This document shows positions 1-7,334 of a stretch of DNA of 64,000 nt, in pieces. Every line of letters begins with the position of its first letter. Positions within the stretch are counted from its first letter, which is position 1. A program made the position numbers and the translations under genes. The DNA comes from an uncultured Lachnospiraceae bacterium. GTDB taxonomy: Bacteria > Bacillota > Clostridia > Lachnospirales > Lachnospiraceae. The stretch covers positions 81,406-145,405 of the forward strand of contig CAMBLG010000006.1 of assembly GCA_945868435.1 (NCBI GenBank), read 5' to 3'. The notes under the pieces were generated by a model that was given only the letters and a program-made list of their open reading frames with translations, did no database searches and was not told where the DNA came from.

Positions 1-504
1 GTTGTCAATGCGGAAATAAATGACTCCTGTAATGTCGCCGGAAGCAGACTGAACCGGAGCTGCGATACTGACACCGTAGGTGCCGGTGTAACGGCTTAAT
101 GTAATATCCGATACACAGACTTCGCCGGTGAGTGCACGCTGTACATAATCCCGATCGCTGAAATCGGTGCCGTCAAATAAGCTGACAGCATTTGGATCCA
201 GCAGATTGCCGCTGGTAAAACCGTAGGTCTGCACATAGCGGTCGATGCATGCCTCCTTGTCGGAAATACTTGCAGATGAATCACGGATGATGGAATCTGT
301 TCCGGCAATGGAGGTGACATTCATGTAGTTCTGAAGCTGATTTGACAGGTTTTCGGAAGCCAGTGCCGAGGCGCGATTGACATCGGTCTGTACCATCTGC
401 ATCTGTGCCTGATAGCTTAAGCTGTAAGCAACAGATCCCATGAGCGACATCAGAAGGATTGCTGTGCCACCAAAGATTAATTGGATTTTTGTCCGCAATT
501 TCAT
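1..504 (-). CDS. Methyl-accepting chemotaxis-like receptor, N-terminal part (runs off window)
   Basis: The reverse strand is open from an ATG at 504 to the window edge (168 codons). It begins with a short basic stretch and a hydrophobic segment at about residues 7-30 (signal anchor), followed by an extracytoplasmic region. In that region the segments DFSDRDYVQRAL and APVQSASGDITGVIYFRID match the double-Cache (dCache_1) sensor fold common in chemoreceptors and membrane sensor kinases. The ATG is preceded by AAGGCAGGA, a fair ribosome site. The signalling half lies outside the window, so chemoreceptor is favoured over histidine kinase or cyclic-di-GMP enzyme only because such receptors are commonest. 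The dCache-like layout is what I can see; the output domain is inference. Confidence 0.7.
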   Translation of the reverse strand, partial: MKLRTKIQLIFGGTAILLMSLMGSVAYSLSYQAQMQMVQTDVNRASALASENLSNQLQNYMNVTSIAGTDSIIRDSSASISDKEACIDRYVQTYGFTSGNLLDPNAVSLFDGTDFSDRDYVQRALTGEVCVSDITLSRYTGTYGVSIAAPVQSASGDITGVIYFRIDN

Positions 505-708
505 GTTAATATCCTGCCTTTCCAAGAGTTATCTTTTGTCTGAAAATCTATTATGAGAAAAACGTCAAAAGTTGTCTGACTCTTTCATTCATATATAAAA
601 AGATTGTAACATTTATGAAGAATTAAGGCAAGATGCAGCTAACGCGGATTGTGCTCTGACTGCGGTCACGTCTGTTGTATCTTAGCCGGCTGATTCAGAA
701 TGAATTGC
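505..708. other. Divergent intergenic region
   Basis: This region lies between the leftward receptor gene and the rightward flavin reductase. Apart from the rightward promoter at 709-738, I see no gene, terminator-like hairpin or repeat in it. It presumably carries the receptor promoter, but no convincing -35/-10 pair stands out on the reverse strand. Confidence 0.5.
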
Positions 709-738
709 TTGCAAAATCCGATGGGATATATGTATAAT
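709..738 (+). promoter_or_regulatory. Sigma-A-type promoter for the flavin reductase gene
   Basis: TTGCAA at 709-714 and TATAAT at 733-738 are separated by 18 nt, about 70 nt upstream of the flavin reductase start. Confidence 0.6.
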
Positions 739-807
739 TAAAAGAAAGAAGCAGATAACAATATTTGGGATTTGCATTCAGAATGAGAGATTTTGGAGGG
801 AAGACAT

Positions 808-1428
808 ATGGACAAGCGAGCATTGTACAATCTCAGCTATGGTGTGTTTATGCTGGGCACTAAGGCAGGGGAAAAGAAGAACGGATGTATCACCAATACG
901 TGTATACAGGTGGCCAACAGCCCGACAAGGGTGGCAATCTCCGTGTTGAACACGAATTACACCTGTGACCTGATCAAAGAAAGCGGGATTTTTACGTTGA
1001 GTATGCTGGATCAGACGGTGACATTTGAGACTATCAAGCATTTCGGCTTCCAGTCAGGTCGGGATGTGGACAAAATGAAAGATATTGCGCTTCCGGAGGA
1101 CGAGAATGGTGTTCCGTACATGGGATGGCAGTGCTGCGCCATGATCAGCTGCAAGGTGGTAAGCAGTCAGGATCTGGGCAGCCATACGCTTTTTATCGCA
1201 GAGGTGACTGACGGAAAGGTCTTGAGCGAACATGCGCCACTGACGTATGCGGATTATCAGAACAATGTAAAGCCGAAGCCGGAGAAGAAGCAGGACGACA
1301 GGAAGATTGTGGGCTGGAGATGTAAAATCTGCAAATACGTGTATGAAGGCAGTGAACTGCCGGCAGATTTCAGCTGCCCGCTCTGCGGACATGGACCGGA
1401 GGATTTTGAGCCGATCTATGCGGAGTAA
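808..1428 (+). CDS. Flavin reductase-rubredoxin fusion (high-molecular-weight rubredoxin type)
   Basis: This 206-residue protein has two parts. Residues 1 to about 150 are an FMN-binding flavin reductase-like domain (opening DKRALYNLSYGVFMLGTK, as in flavoredoxin/Hrb proteins). The C-terminal 40 residues are a rubredoxin with the iron ligands in CKICKYVYEG and CPLCG. In anaerobes such fusions pass electrons from NAD(P)H through FMN and iron to oxygen- or NO-detoxifying flavodiiron proteins; that role comes from family knowledge. The start at 808 is chosen because GGAGGG sits 7 nt upstream; an in-frame TTG at 793 lies before that ribosome site. It is transcribed alone from the promoter at 709-738 and is followed 25 nt later by the ArsC-like gene, perhaps as a two-gene unit. 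Confidence 0.88.
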   Translation: MDKRALYNLSYGVFMLGTKAGEKKNGCITNTCIQVANSPTRVAISVLNTNYTCDLIKESGIFTLSMLDQTVTFETIKHFGFQSGRDVDKMKDIALPEDENGVPYMGWQCCAMISCKVVSSQDLGSHTLFIAEVTDGKVLSEHAPLTYADYQNNVKPKPEKKQDDRKIVGWRCKICKYVYEGSELPADFSCPLCGHGPEDFEPIYAE

Positions 1429-1453
1429 TTGTTAACACAGAAGGAGAACTCGG

Positions 1454-1807
1454 ATGTTAGTATTGGTATATAGAAAATGCAGTACCTGTCTGAAGGCGCT
1501 GAAATGGCTGGAAGAGAATCACGTGGATTTTGTGGAGCGCCCAATTGTAGAGGAGCATCCCACTTATGAAGAGTTAAAACAGTGGTATGCAAAAAGCGGT
1601 TTGCCACTGAAGAAATTCTTCAACACCAGCGGAATGCTGTACAAAGAGATGGGATTAAAGGATCAGTTGCCGGGAATGTCGGAGGAGGAACAACTAAAAC
1701 TTTTGGCTACCAATGGCATGCTTGTGAAGCGCCCGTTGGTTGTGGGGGATGACTTTGTGCTGACCGGATTTCGGGAAAAAGAGTGGGAAGAGAAGCTTTT
1801 GGGATAA
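1454..1807 (+). CDS. ArsC/Spx-family protein (arsenate reductase-like)
   Basis: This 117-residue thioredoxin-fold protein has the family opening YRKCSTCLKALKWL, a C-x-x-C pair at residues 10-13, then FNTSG and the RPLVV segment with the conserved Arg-Pro near residue 95. Family members are glutaredoxin-dependent arsenate reductases or Spx/MgsR redox regulators. With CxxC and no ars genes nearby, an Spx/YffB-like redox role is at least as likely as arsenate reduction. AAGGAG lies 9 nt upstream of the ATG. The gene follows the flavin reductase by 25 nt and is closed by a strong terminator at 1843-1895. Confidence 0.85.
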   Translation: MLVLVYRKCSTCLKALKWLEENHVDFVERPIVEEHPTYEELKQWYAKSGLPLKKFFNTSGMLYKEMGLKDQLPGMSEEEQLKLLATNGMLVKRPLVVGDDFVLTGFREKEWEEKLLG

Positions 1808-1842
1808 TACATTGTGATTGTGTAAAATTGAGCAAAAACAGA

Positions 1843-1895
1843 GATAGCATTTCGGCAGTAGGATGTGTTTATTGCCGGAATGCTATTTTTATTTT
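1843..1895 (+). terminator. Rho-independent terminator after the ArsC-like gene
   Basis: A 14-bp inverted repeat (ATAGCATTTCGGCA at 1844-1857 and its complement at 1873-1886) is followed by TTTTTATTTT. Confidence 0.85.
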
Positions 1896-1972
1896 CTGCA
1901 AAATGTTATAATAAACATGTCATATAGATGATGTGTTTGGAATGCTATTATGAAACAGGAAGTGAAGATGTC

Positions 1973-2299
1973 ATGAAGATAGATCGGCTTATTGGAATTC
2001 TTTCCATTTTGCTGCAGAAAGAAAAAGTGACCACACCTGAACTGGCGGAACGGTTTGAGGTGTTACGAAGAACCATCAACAGGGATATCGAGAATCTGTG
2101 TAAGGCGGGGATTCCGATCAGTACCACACAAGGTGTTGGCGGGGAAATCCGAATTATGGACGGATACAGGATGGATCGAACCATACTGACATCCAGAGAT
2201 ATGCAGAGAATTATAAGGAGTAAACGATCATTTCGCAAAATTGTTTTGGGCAGAATAGGAGGGAATATATGCCAAGACCAAGAAATAAAGAAGATTTAA
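1973..2299 (+). pseudogene. Truncated HTH/WYL-type transcriptional regulator
   Basis: The product begins MKIDRLIGILSILLQKEKV and then shows a DeoR-type winged HTH (TPELAERFEVLRRTINRDIE), exactly as in the large family of HTH-WYL regulators of about 300 residues. After about 80 residues the similarity stops, near RIIRSKRSF, and the frame ends at 2299. The WYL ligand-binding domain is missing. The recognition helix has VLRRT where relatives usually have VSRRT. The reading frame overlaps the next remnant by 31 nt on a different frame, so a deletion has joined the regulator's N-terminus to the ClbS-like gene. In intact genomes these two families are often neighbours, which fits a deletion inside one locus. 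Nothing here suggests a working regulator. Confidence 0.7.
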
Positions 2300-2668
2300 T
2301 TTTAGCGGCGAATACGAATTATGAAAAGCTTCTGACAATGATAGAGAGCAGAACGGAGGATGAAAAGTCCATATGCTATGACTTTTCCGGAGATGAGAAG
2401 AAGAAGGAAGCGCATTGGAAGCGTGATAAGAATCTTAGGGACGTATTGATGCATCTGCATGAATGGCATCTGTTATTGCTCGAGTGGATCAAAAATCGTG
2501 AAAATGGAAGCGCTGGAAACGTTTTCCCAGGAGGAGTTATTTACCAATACCTATTATCCATGGGTGGGAGGAAGTTGCATCGGAAGCTATTTTATCAGTG
2601 TGACCAGCAGTTATTATGACTGGGCGATGAAGAAAATGAAGGCACACCAGAAAATTTGTAAAAGTTAA
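2269..2668 (+). pseudogene. ClbS/DfsB-like four-helix protein, frameshifted and internally deleted
   Basis: The first frame (from the ATG at 2269, with AGGAGG upstream) reads MPRPRNKEDLILAANTNYEK, then KKKEAHWKRDKNLRDVLMHL and HEWHLLLLEWI, the signature of the ClbS/DfsB (DinB-superfamily) fold. Near 2500 the family similarity continues in the +2 frame, ending FSQEELFTNTYYPWVGG and then SYYDWAMKKMKAHQK at 2668. About 130 residues are represented, against about 170 in the family, so roughly 35-40 residues are lost in the middle as well as the frame. Family members include the colibactin self-protection hydrolase ClbS. This copy should be inactive. Confidence 0.75.
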
Positions 2669-2744
2669 GAGGGGGTCAAATGATTCAGAAACCAACATAT
2701 CATGGAAGACTTTTGGGTAAAGCCGATGTATGATTTATGAAAGA

Positions 2745-2912
2745 TTACGAAGTTATTATGGAGATTACGACAAAGTTTAGGCTGCGATTACCATCTTTCT
2801 CTGTAAGTGTGACATCTTTGTCGGAGGCATCTGTGACAGTGATAGTCCCCAGCTTGTAGTCATCGTCAGGTGTCACGGCAGGAAGTTGCTTTTTGAAAGA
2901 AAGTTCGTAAAA
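2745..2912 (-). other. Orphan reading-frame fragment (56 codons, no start)
   Basis: The reverse strand from 2912 to a stop at 2745 reads like a piece of real protein. It includes FKKQLPAVTPDDDYKLGTIT and then VTDASDKDVTLTEKDG, resembling a beta-sandwich or surface-protein repeat. It has no start codon or ribosome site and spans the proposed left end of element A. It may be debris from an earlier insertion or a chance open frame. No family can be named. Confidence 0.3.
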
Positions 2913-2964
2913 TCAAGGGTTGTGGGATTTTAAAACGGGATTTTTATACCAGATTTATACCAAT
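2871..2964. repeat. Putative left end (attL-like) of element A
   Basis: The core TGTCACGGCA lies at 2871-2880, the TAAAATCAAGG block at 2908-2918 and a tandem arm-type repeat TTTATACC-AGA-TTTATACC at 2943-2964. Spacing between core and block (27 nt) is identical to that at 8951-8998. The sequence left of the core does not resemble the phosphatase gene that flanks the other two sites, so this end may be rearranged. Confidence 0.5.
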
Positions 2965-3041
2965 TTTTAAGGATTTTGGGCTGTGACATGGCTAATGAAT
3001 TGAAATTAATAGAGCAGGCAATAAATAAGGCAGAATAAAAA

Positions 3042-3093
3042 GTTGGAAAATCCAACATTTTGTGTTGAAAAATCTTTCTTTGCGTACTATAAT
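3042..3093 (+). promoter_or_regulatory. Promoter and palindromic operator of the XRE/ImmA-Fic operon
   Basis: TTGAAA (3065-3070) and TATAAT (3088-3093) are separated by exactly 17 nt, 36 nt upstream of the XRE gene. Just before the -35 box is the palindrome GTTGGAAAATCCAAC (3042-3056), a likely binding site for the XRE repressor encoded next. The promoter call is strong; the operator role is inference. Confidence 0.7.
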
Positions 3094-3128
3094 ATATGCG
3101 CAGGCATGCATAGAAGGAGGAATATGTC

Positions 3129-3443
3129 ATGAGAGCATTATACGAGAGGATAAAAGAAGCCAGAACAGAACTTCACTTGTCACAAGATTATGTGGCTAAG
3201 TTTTTGGGCGTTAATCGCACTGCAATTGTAGAGATTGAATCAGGAAAGAGAAAGGTATCTGCGGATGAATTGGGTAAGTTTAGTGAGTTATTTCAAATCC
3301 CTGCGGATGAATTATTAAACGGAAGAAGCACAGAGATGCCTGTACAGATGTTTGCTCGTAGATTTGGAGCATTGGATGAAGCTGATCAACAGGAGATTTT
3401 AAATTTGATTGAATTTAAAAGAATGATGAAAGAGAGGATGTAG
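3129..3443 (+). CDS. XRE-family transcriptional regulator (antitoxin-like)
   Basis: This 104-residue protein has a helix-turn-helix of the Cro/C1 (XRE) type at about residues 5-60 (LSQDYVAKFLGVNRTAIVEI, then ESGKRKVSADELGKFSELF) and a short acidic and basic helical tail. AGAAGGAGG lies just upstream of the ATG. The stop is 1 nt before the next start, so it is co-translated with the ImmA/IrrE-Fic gene. XRE plus ImmA/IrrE pairs are known: the protease cleaves or derepresses the XRE partner, as in ICEBs1 ImmR/ImmA. XRE proteins also act as antitoxins. It probably represses its own promoter through the palindrome at 3042-3056. Confidence 0.88.
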   Translation: MRALYERIKEARTELHLSQDYVAKFLGVNRTAIVEIESGKRKVSADELGKFSELFQIPADELLNGRSTEMPVQMFARRFGALDEADQQEILNLIEFKRMMKERM

Positions 3444-3444
3444 T

Positions 3445-4809
3445 TTGGCAATTGATTTTGAGGAATTAGCAACTGGTGGCATGTCTGCTGATCAATTGGC
3501 CAATGTTTTTCTTCGAGAGTACTATAGTGGTAAGGAGATAAGTTATCCGATTAATCCATTTCAGATGTTAACAGATTTAAAGATTGCTTTTCTGTTAAGA
3601 CCATTCAAAAAGTATGAAGGAATTTACATTCCGGCAGAAGATGAAGAAGATTTTCCGATAGTGGGTATAAATCTTCTAAGACCAATTGTAAGACAAAGAT
3701 TTACAGCAGCGCATGAATTATGCCACCATTTAAAAGATGTGCATAGTGGTTTTATGTGTGCAACTAATGCGAAGTCTGAGATTGAAAAATACGCAGAGAA
3801 TTTTGCGTCAGAACTTTTAATGCCGACAGCGGAACTTAAAAAGCAAGTGCAGAAATATGCTAAAGACGGTTATATCGACTTGGATGGAGTACTGTTAATT
3901 GCAGATTATTTTGGTGTTAGTTTTCAATCATGTTTGTACAAGATTGCGTATCGTTTACACATGATTCAAGGAGATACGGATGCGGAGACGTTACAAAAAT
4001 TAGCTAGAAAGTACAAGCCTGCTGTTAAAAGAAAAGAACAAGGCAAATATGATACTGTTTTGTACGAGCAGTTATTTGACGCAATAGGTGACAATTTCAA
4101 ATTAAAACCAACAGAGTATGCATGTCAGAAATTTAAGACGGAGTATGTATTTCATGATAGTAGATTAGAGGGTATCGACATTGACATGGAAACGGCTGCA
4201 GCTATTGTAATGGACTTGCGATTCCATAAGCAAGACAGTCCGTATTGTCGAGAAGAGAATCAAAATATTATTGAGGTGGCCGGTCTGACGTTTGCATATG
4301 ATTATGCATTTAGTGAAGCTGAGAGTGAAATCAGTATATATGATGCAAAGCATTTGAATGAGCAACTGTTTTCTACTGCTCCATGCCCTGAATACGGAGG
4401 ACGATACAGAGAGTCGAATACTCTAGTGCTTGGAGCTAAGTTTGAAACAATTGATTACCGTAAAATACCGGAAGAAATGTATTTCTTGGATAAAGAAATC
4501 AAGATTTTAATGGATGAATATGAAGAACTGCCACTGAGCAAATATGTTGAGCGTGTAATTCAGATTCATCACAGAATGACGGTGATTCATGCATTTCGTG
4601 ATGGCAATGGTAGAACTACCAGAGCTTTTGCAAATATGTTGCTGATGAAGCGAAATGTGTCGCCGGTGTTTTTCAGAGATAAGGAAAAAGATGAGTATAA
4701 AGAAGCTTTGAAGGTTGCAGACCTGTCAGGGCAGTACGATATGTTGTATGAAAGATTTTTCAAGTCAATACTGAGTTCATTTGCGGCATTATCAGACTTT
4801 AGAATGTAA
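3445..4809 (+). CDS. ImmA/IrrE-type metallopeptidase fused to a Fic domain
   Basis: This 454-residue protein has two recognisable enzymes. Residues 15 to about 175 form an ImmA/IrrE (COG2856) zinc peptidase with the HExxH motif in AAHELCHHLKD (residues 90-94) and the third-ligand segment YAENFASELLMP. Residues about 230-450 form a Fic domain with the complete catalytic loop HAFRDGNGRTTR (residues 382-393), which matches HxFx(D/E)GNGRxxR. Fic enzymes AMPylate or otherwise modify target proteins. No inhibitory (S/T)xxxE(G/N) helix is obvious. The start is TTG, supported by AGAGAGG 8 nt upstream and by 1-nt spacing from the XRE gene. A sensor protease joined to a Fic effector, paired with an XRE repressor, suggests a toxin-antitoxin or phage-sensing role. 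Domain calls are firm; the system's function is inference. Confidence 0.87.
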   Translation: MAIDFEELATGGMSADQLANVFLREYYSGKEISYPINPFQMLTDLKIAFLLRPFKKYEGIYIPAEDEEDFPIVGINLLRPIVRQRFTAAHELCHHLKDVHSGFMCATNAKSEIEKYAENFASELLMPTAELKKQVQKYAKDGYIDLDGVLLIADYFGVSFQSCLYKIAYRLHMIQGDTDAETLQKLARKYKPAVKRKEQGKYDTVLYEQLFDAIGDNFKLKPTEYACQKFKTEYVFHDSRLEGIDIDMETAAAIVMDLRFHKQDSPYCREENQNIIEVAGLTFAYDYAFSEAESEISIYDAKHLNEQLFSTAPCPEYGGRYRESNTLVLGAKFETIDYRKIPEEMYFLDKEIKILMDEYEELPLSKYVERVIQIHHRMTVIHAFRDGNGRTTRAFANMLLMKRNVSPVFFRDKEKDEYKEALKVADLSGQYDMLYERFFKSILSSFAALSDFRM

Positions 4810-4832
4810 TCTTTGTGGAACGTAGGAGCAAG

Positions 4833-4864
4833 AGTGCCGGTTAGAAATAATGCTAACCGGCACT
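4833..4864 (+). terminator. Terminator after the ImmA-Fic gene
   Basis: A perfect 12-bp stem (AGTGCCGGTTAG at 4833-4844 and CTAACCGGCACT at 4853-4864) with an 8-nt loop is followed by a short TTTAAAT. Confidence 0.75.
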
Positions 4865-4967
4865 TTAAATATATTAGAGCTACTGATAATGAGCAAAGAG
4901 TAGTGAAAATAGTATTTACATAAATGTGACTAAGGGGTTATACAATCGTGAGATATTGGAGGATATT

Positions 4968-5894
4968 ATGCCGGATTATAAAGAAGCTTTTGTTTTCAAC
5001 AGGGCAATTAGTGCATTTGAAACGGTGACGACAACACTAGAGCAGCTTGTTCAAATGAAAGAAAGCAATGATTCGAGATTATCATTAATAAAAGACGAAC
5101 TGTATTGTCAAAGGGAGAGGGACGACAAATATAAATTGGTGTTTGCTTATCCAAAAGAACGAAAACCTTATCTGCGAAGACAAAATGCAGATCAGTTTCG
5201 TAAGAACGGGTTTGCAAGTGTTTGTGAAAGTAATCTTCATAAAGCATGTAAATGCGGTTTGTCAGAAGCGAAATCTATAAAAATCCAAATCGAAGAGAAT
5301 TTTTATACAATTCATAAGAGGATTTCATATACGGAAAGAATATGTGAGTTAATGGATTGTCAGTTTGAAACAGATTGTGAGTATGAAATAGAAGATATTA
5401 GTCCAGAGTTAGAGCGTATATTAGGTGGAGATATAATCTGTTTTGAAATTCATCACACATCAGCAGTAGATGCAAAAAAAGGTTTGGCATATATGTTATC
5501 AGGAAAGCCAATTCTTGAATTTCATATTGAAGAGAAATATATACCAAGTAAAGTTTTAGATGAGAGGTGCTCATACCAAGAAAGTGTGGAATATTTTAGA
5601 ACTTATTATGAGAATACAGAAAAGCACTATATAAAGGGGACGTTTTTTAGACCTTATGATAATTTGCTTGATTGGGATGGAAACCGGGCTAAAATTTTGT
5701 TAGATGATGGTGAAGAATTGGAAGTGGTAATATTCCATAGAGATGCAGGTTATCGAATATTATTTTTGATCGGAGATAGAAAAATTTATGCTAATGATTA
5801 TTTCGGCAGAGTAATGAGAACAAAAGAGACTGCGAAAAAATTTGCTGAATATAGAGTGACAGAACATCTTGCGGGGAGAATCATTCTCGAGTAG
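4968..5894 (+). CDS. Protein of unknown function with a possible CoiA/nuclease-like segment
   Basis: I do not recognise this 308-residue protein. The ATG at 4968 is preferred over an upstream GTG at 4926 because GGAGG lies 5 nt before it. The N-terminal 60 residues are helical. A cysteine-containing middle (FASVCESNLHKACKCG) is followed by GDIICFEIHHTSAVDAKKG and then KPILEFHIEEKY. The pattern of a hydrophobic strand, E, a turn ending xD, K, and a second strand ending in E resembles the core of some PD-(D/E)XK-like and CoiA-like proteins. That resemblance is weak and from memory. The gene stands alone between the Fic terminator and a small membrane protein, in AT-rich DNA typical of cargo. 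A defence or competence-related nuclease is possible but unproven. Confidence 0.75.
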   Translation: MPDYKEAFVFNRAISAFETVTTTLEQLVQMKESNDSRLSLIKDELYCQRERDDKYKLVFAYPKERKPYLRRQNADQFRKNGFASVCESNLHKACKCGLSEAKSIKIQIEENFYTIHKRISYTERICELMDCQFETDCEYEIEDISPELERILGGDIICFEIHHTSAVDAKKGLAYMLSGKPILEFHIEEKYIPSKVLDERCSYQESVEYFRTYYENTEKHYIKGTFFRPYDNLLDWDGNRAKILLDDGEELEVVIFHRDAGYRILFLIGDRKIYANDYFGRVMRTKETAKKFAEYRVTEHLAGRIILE

Positions 5895-5980
5895 TAGGTT
5901 TTGCTGAATATAGTCAGAAATGCTTATTTAAAGAGAGAGCGAACGTTGGATAATAAACTGAAAGATGAAAGGCGTGGGGT

Positions 5981-6352
5981 ATGTATAAGTTAATAGCGGT
6001 AATAAGTATTTTTATAAGACAGTTTTGCATTTCTAATCCATTTGAAGTATTAGGCGATGGATTGGTGGTAAAGATTGGCGAAGCGCCGATGGCGCTTCCG
6101 CCTGAAATTTTAAACTGGATAGCGGAACCATTTATGCATACGGTGACATTTGCTGTTGTTGGATTATATTATGATAGAGGAAGTGCTCCAGCGTTAGGTA
6201 GTTTTCTTTATTTGCTATTTTATTGTGTACATACATTTTTGTTATGGTTAATGTCATTGGCTGGATTCTCAACATGGGCAGTTGTGGTTATTGTTGCATT
6301 ATATATTGCTTGTCATATGGGTTTAACGAAGTTAAGGAGTGTTTGGATATGA
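5981..6352 (+). CDS. Small integral membrane protein, unknown
   Basis: This 123-residue hydrophobic protein has about four predicted membrane segments: residues 1-18, about 50-68, about 72-95 and about 98-115. A polar turn, VKIGEAPMALPPEILNW, separates the first two. No family is recognised. Its stop codon overlaps the start of the next gene as ATGA (6349-6352), so the two are translationally coupled and probably act together. The ribosome site (GAAAGG, 9 nt upstream) is modest. Paired small membrane proteins in mobile elements are often effectors of abortive infection or entry-exclusion proteins, but nothing here decides between those. Confidence 0.7.
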   Translation: MYKLIAVISIFIRQFCISNPFEVLGDGLVVKIGEAPMALPPEILNWIAEPFMHTVTFAVVGLYYDRGSAPALGSFLYLLFYCVHTFLLWLMSLAGFSTWAVVVIVALYIACHMGLTKLRSVWI

Positions 6353-7026
6353 AATATAGATTAAAGAAATTCTGGAAAAGTGTAAAATTATATTTTAGTC
6401 TTCCTCACTTTTGGGTGGTGGGAATAGTGCTCTTGCTTTCTGTAGCAGTTTTTATGTTGTCGGTATTATTCAAAGAGAGTAATCCTTTTTTATCATCAGT
6501 ATTTGCAAATATATTTGCCGGATTGATTACGGGATTAGTCATAAGTTTAATTTCTGCAATAAAGACAATGAGTTTATATAGAACAGAATGCTTGATTACT
6601 TGGTTAAATTGTTTACATGAAGATATTTTAGAATACATAGAAATGCATCGTAAACTAATGTTGTTTAAAAATGACGATGAACTTAAGAATGAGGAGGCTT
6701 TGTATAATTATATTTATGATACGTTGTGTAAAGGGGAAAACGTTAATGTAACTATAAGCCAGGGAAGATTTAAGGAATCCTTGCCATTTAATCCATACGA
6801 ATACTTTAAGAAGGAATTTAAGTATGATGCTGTAACTCATTCCAAAGAGAATAGTGCTTTACGCGAAAAAATAATGATTTTGGAGGTAAGAACTATTACC
6901 AGTAAGGAATTAAGGATGCTGTTTGAAAATATGGACAAGCAATTATTTATTTTAAATGGTGAAATACTGAAACATATAACAAATTTAGAAGCTAGAAAAA
7001 AAGCTATAAACAGTTCGATGATGTAA
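6349..7026 (+). CDS. Membrane-anchored protein with cytoplasmic coiled tail, unknown
   Basis: This 225-residue protein starts at the ATG that overlaps the previous stop (ATGA) and is preceded by AAGGAG. A basic N-terminus is followed by two transmembrane helices (about residues 22-42 and 50-70, VGIVLLLSVAVFMLSVLF and IFAGLITGLVISLISAI). A long charged helical region follows, ending LEARKKAINSSMM. The layout of two helices and a cytoplasmic tail is seen in several phage-defence effectors, but no motif identifies this one. It is co-encoded with the small membrane protein upstream. Confidence 0.7.
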   Translation: MKYRLKKFWKSVKLYFSLPHFWVVGIVLLLSVAVFMLSVLFKESNPFLSSVFANIFAGLITGLVISLISAIKTMSLYRTECLITWLNCLHEDILEYIEMHRKLMLFKNDDELKNEEALYNYIYDTLCKGENVNVTISQGRFKESLPFNPYEYFKKEFKYDAVTHSKENSALREKIMILEVRTITSKELRMLFENMDKQLFILNGEILKHITNLEARKKAINSSMM

Positions 7027-7052
7027 GTGAACTTTAAATTGGAGGAAAAAGC

Positions 7053-7151
7053 ATGGATTGGATAACAATTGTTATAGATTTCATCTTTTCTAAAAATATA
7101 TCCCTTTGTGTGGAATCCATCACCAGAAGATTCTACATCATACATTTTTAG
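7053..7151 (+). pseudogene. Start of an interrupted gene (33 codons)
   Basis: An ATG with a strong GGAGG site 10 nt upstream opens a frame reading MDWITIVIDFIFS that stops at 7151. From about 7073 the DNA is the inverted PLD-gene segment on the other strand. So this looks like the first few codons of a gene whose body was replaced. No family can be assigned. Confidence 0.35.
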
Positions 7152-7316
7152 AGTAATGTTAGAAAGTTTATTTAACTTCTCAAGTGCTCTAGGCTCACTA
7201 AAATTCAAATAATTCGTTGTAAGGATTTCTCCTTTAACCCCTCTTTTTTCAAGCTCTCTTAATGTCTGTAATAACGGAGTAATTCCACCCATCGTAATAA
7301 ACGCTACACTAGAATT
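7073..7316 (-). pseudogene. Inverted segment of a PLD-nuclease/helicase gene
   Basis: The reverse strand encodes about 80 residues: SVAFITMGGITPLLQTLREL, then GEILTTNYLNFSEPRALEKL, and DGFHTKGYIFRKDEIYN. This is the N-terminal phospholipase-D-like nuclease portion found on some superfamily II helicase or restriction proteins, ending just after the HxK half of its HKD motif. The expected continuation (IIIGSSNMTKTALTSNREW) lies on the opposite strand starting at about 7311. Flipping 7073-7316 would restore an uninterrupted frame. The gene is broken and presumably inactive. Confidence 0.7.
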
Positions 7317-7334
7317 ATTATAGGTAGTTCTAAT

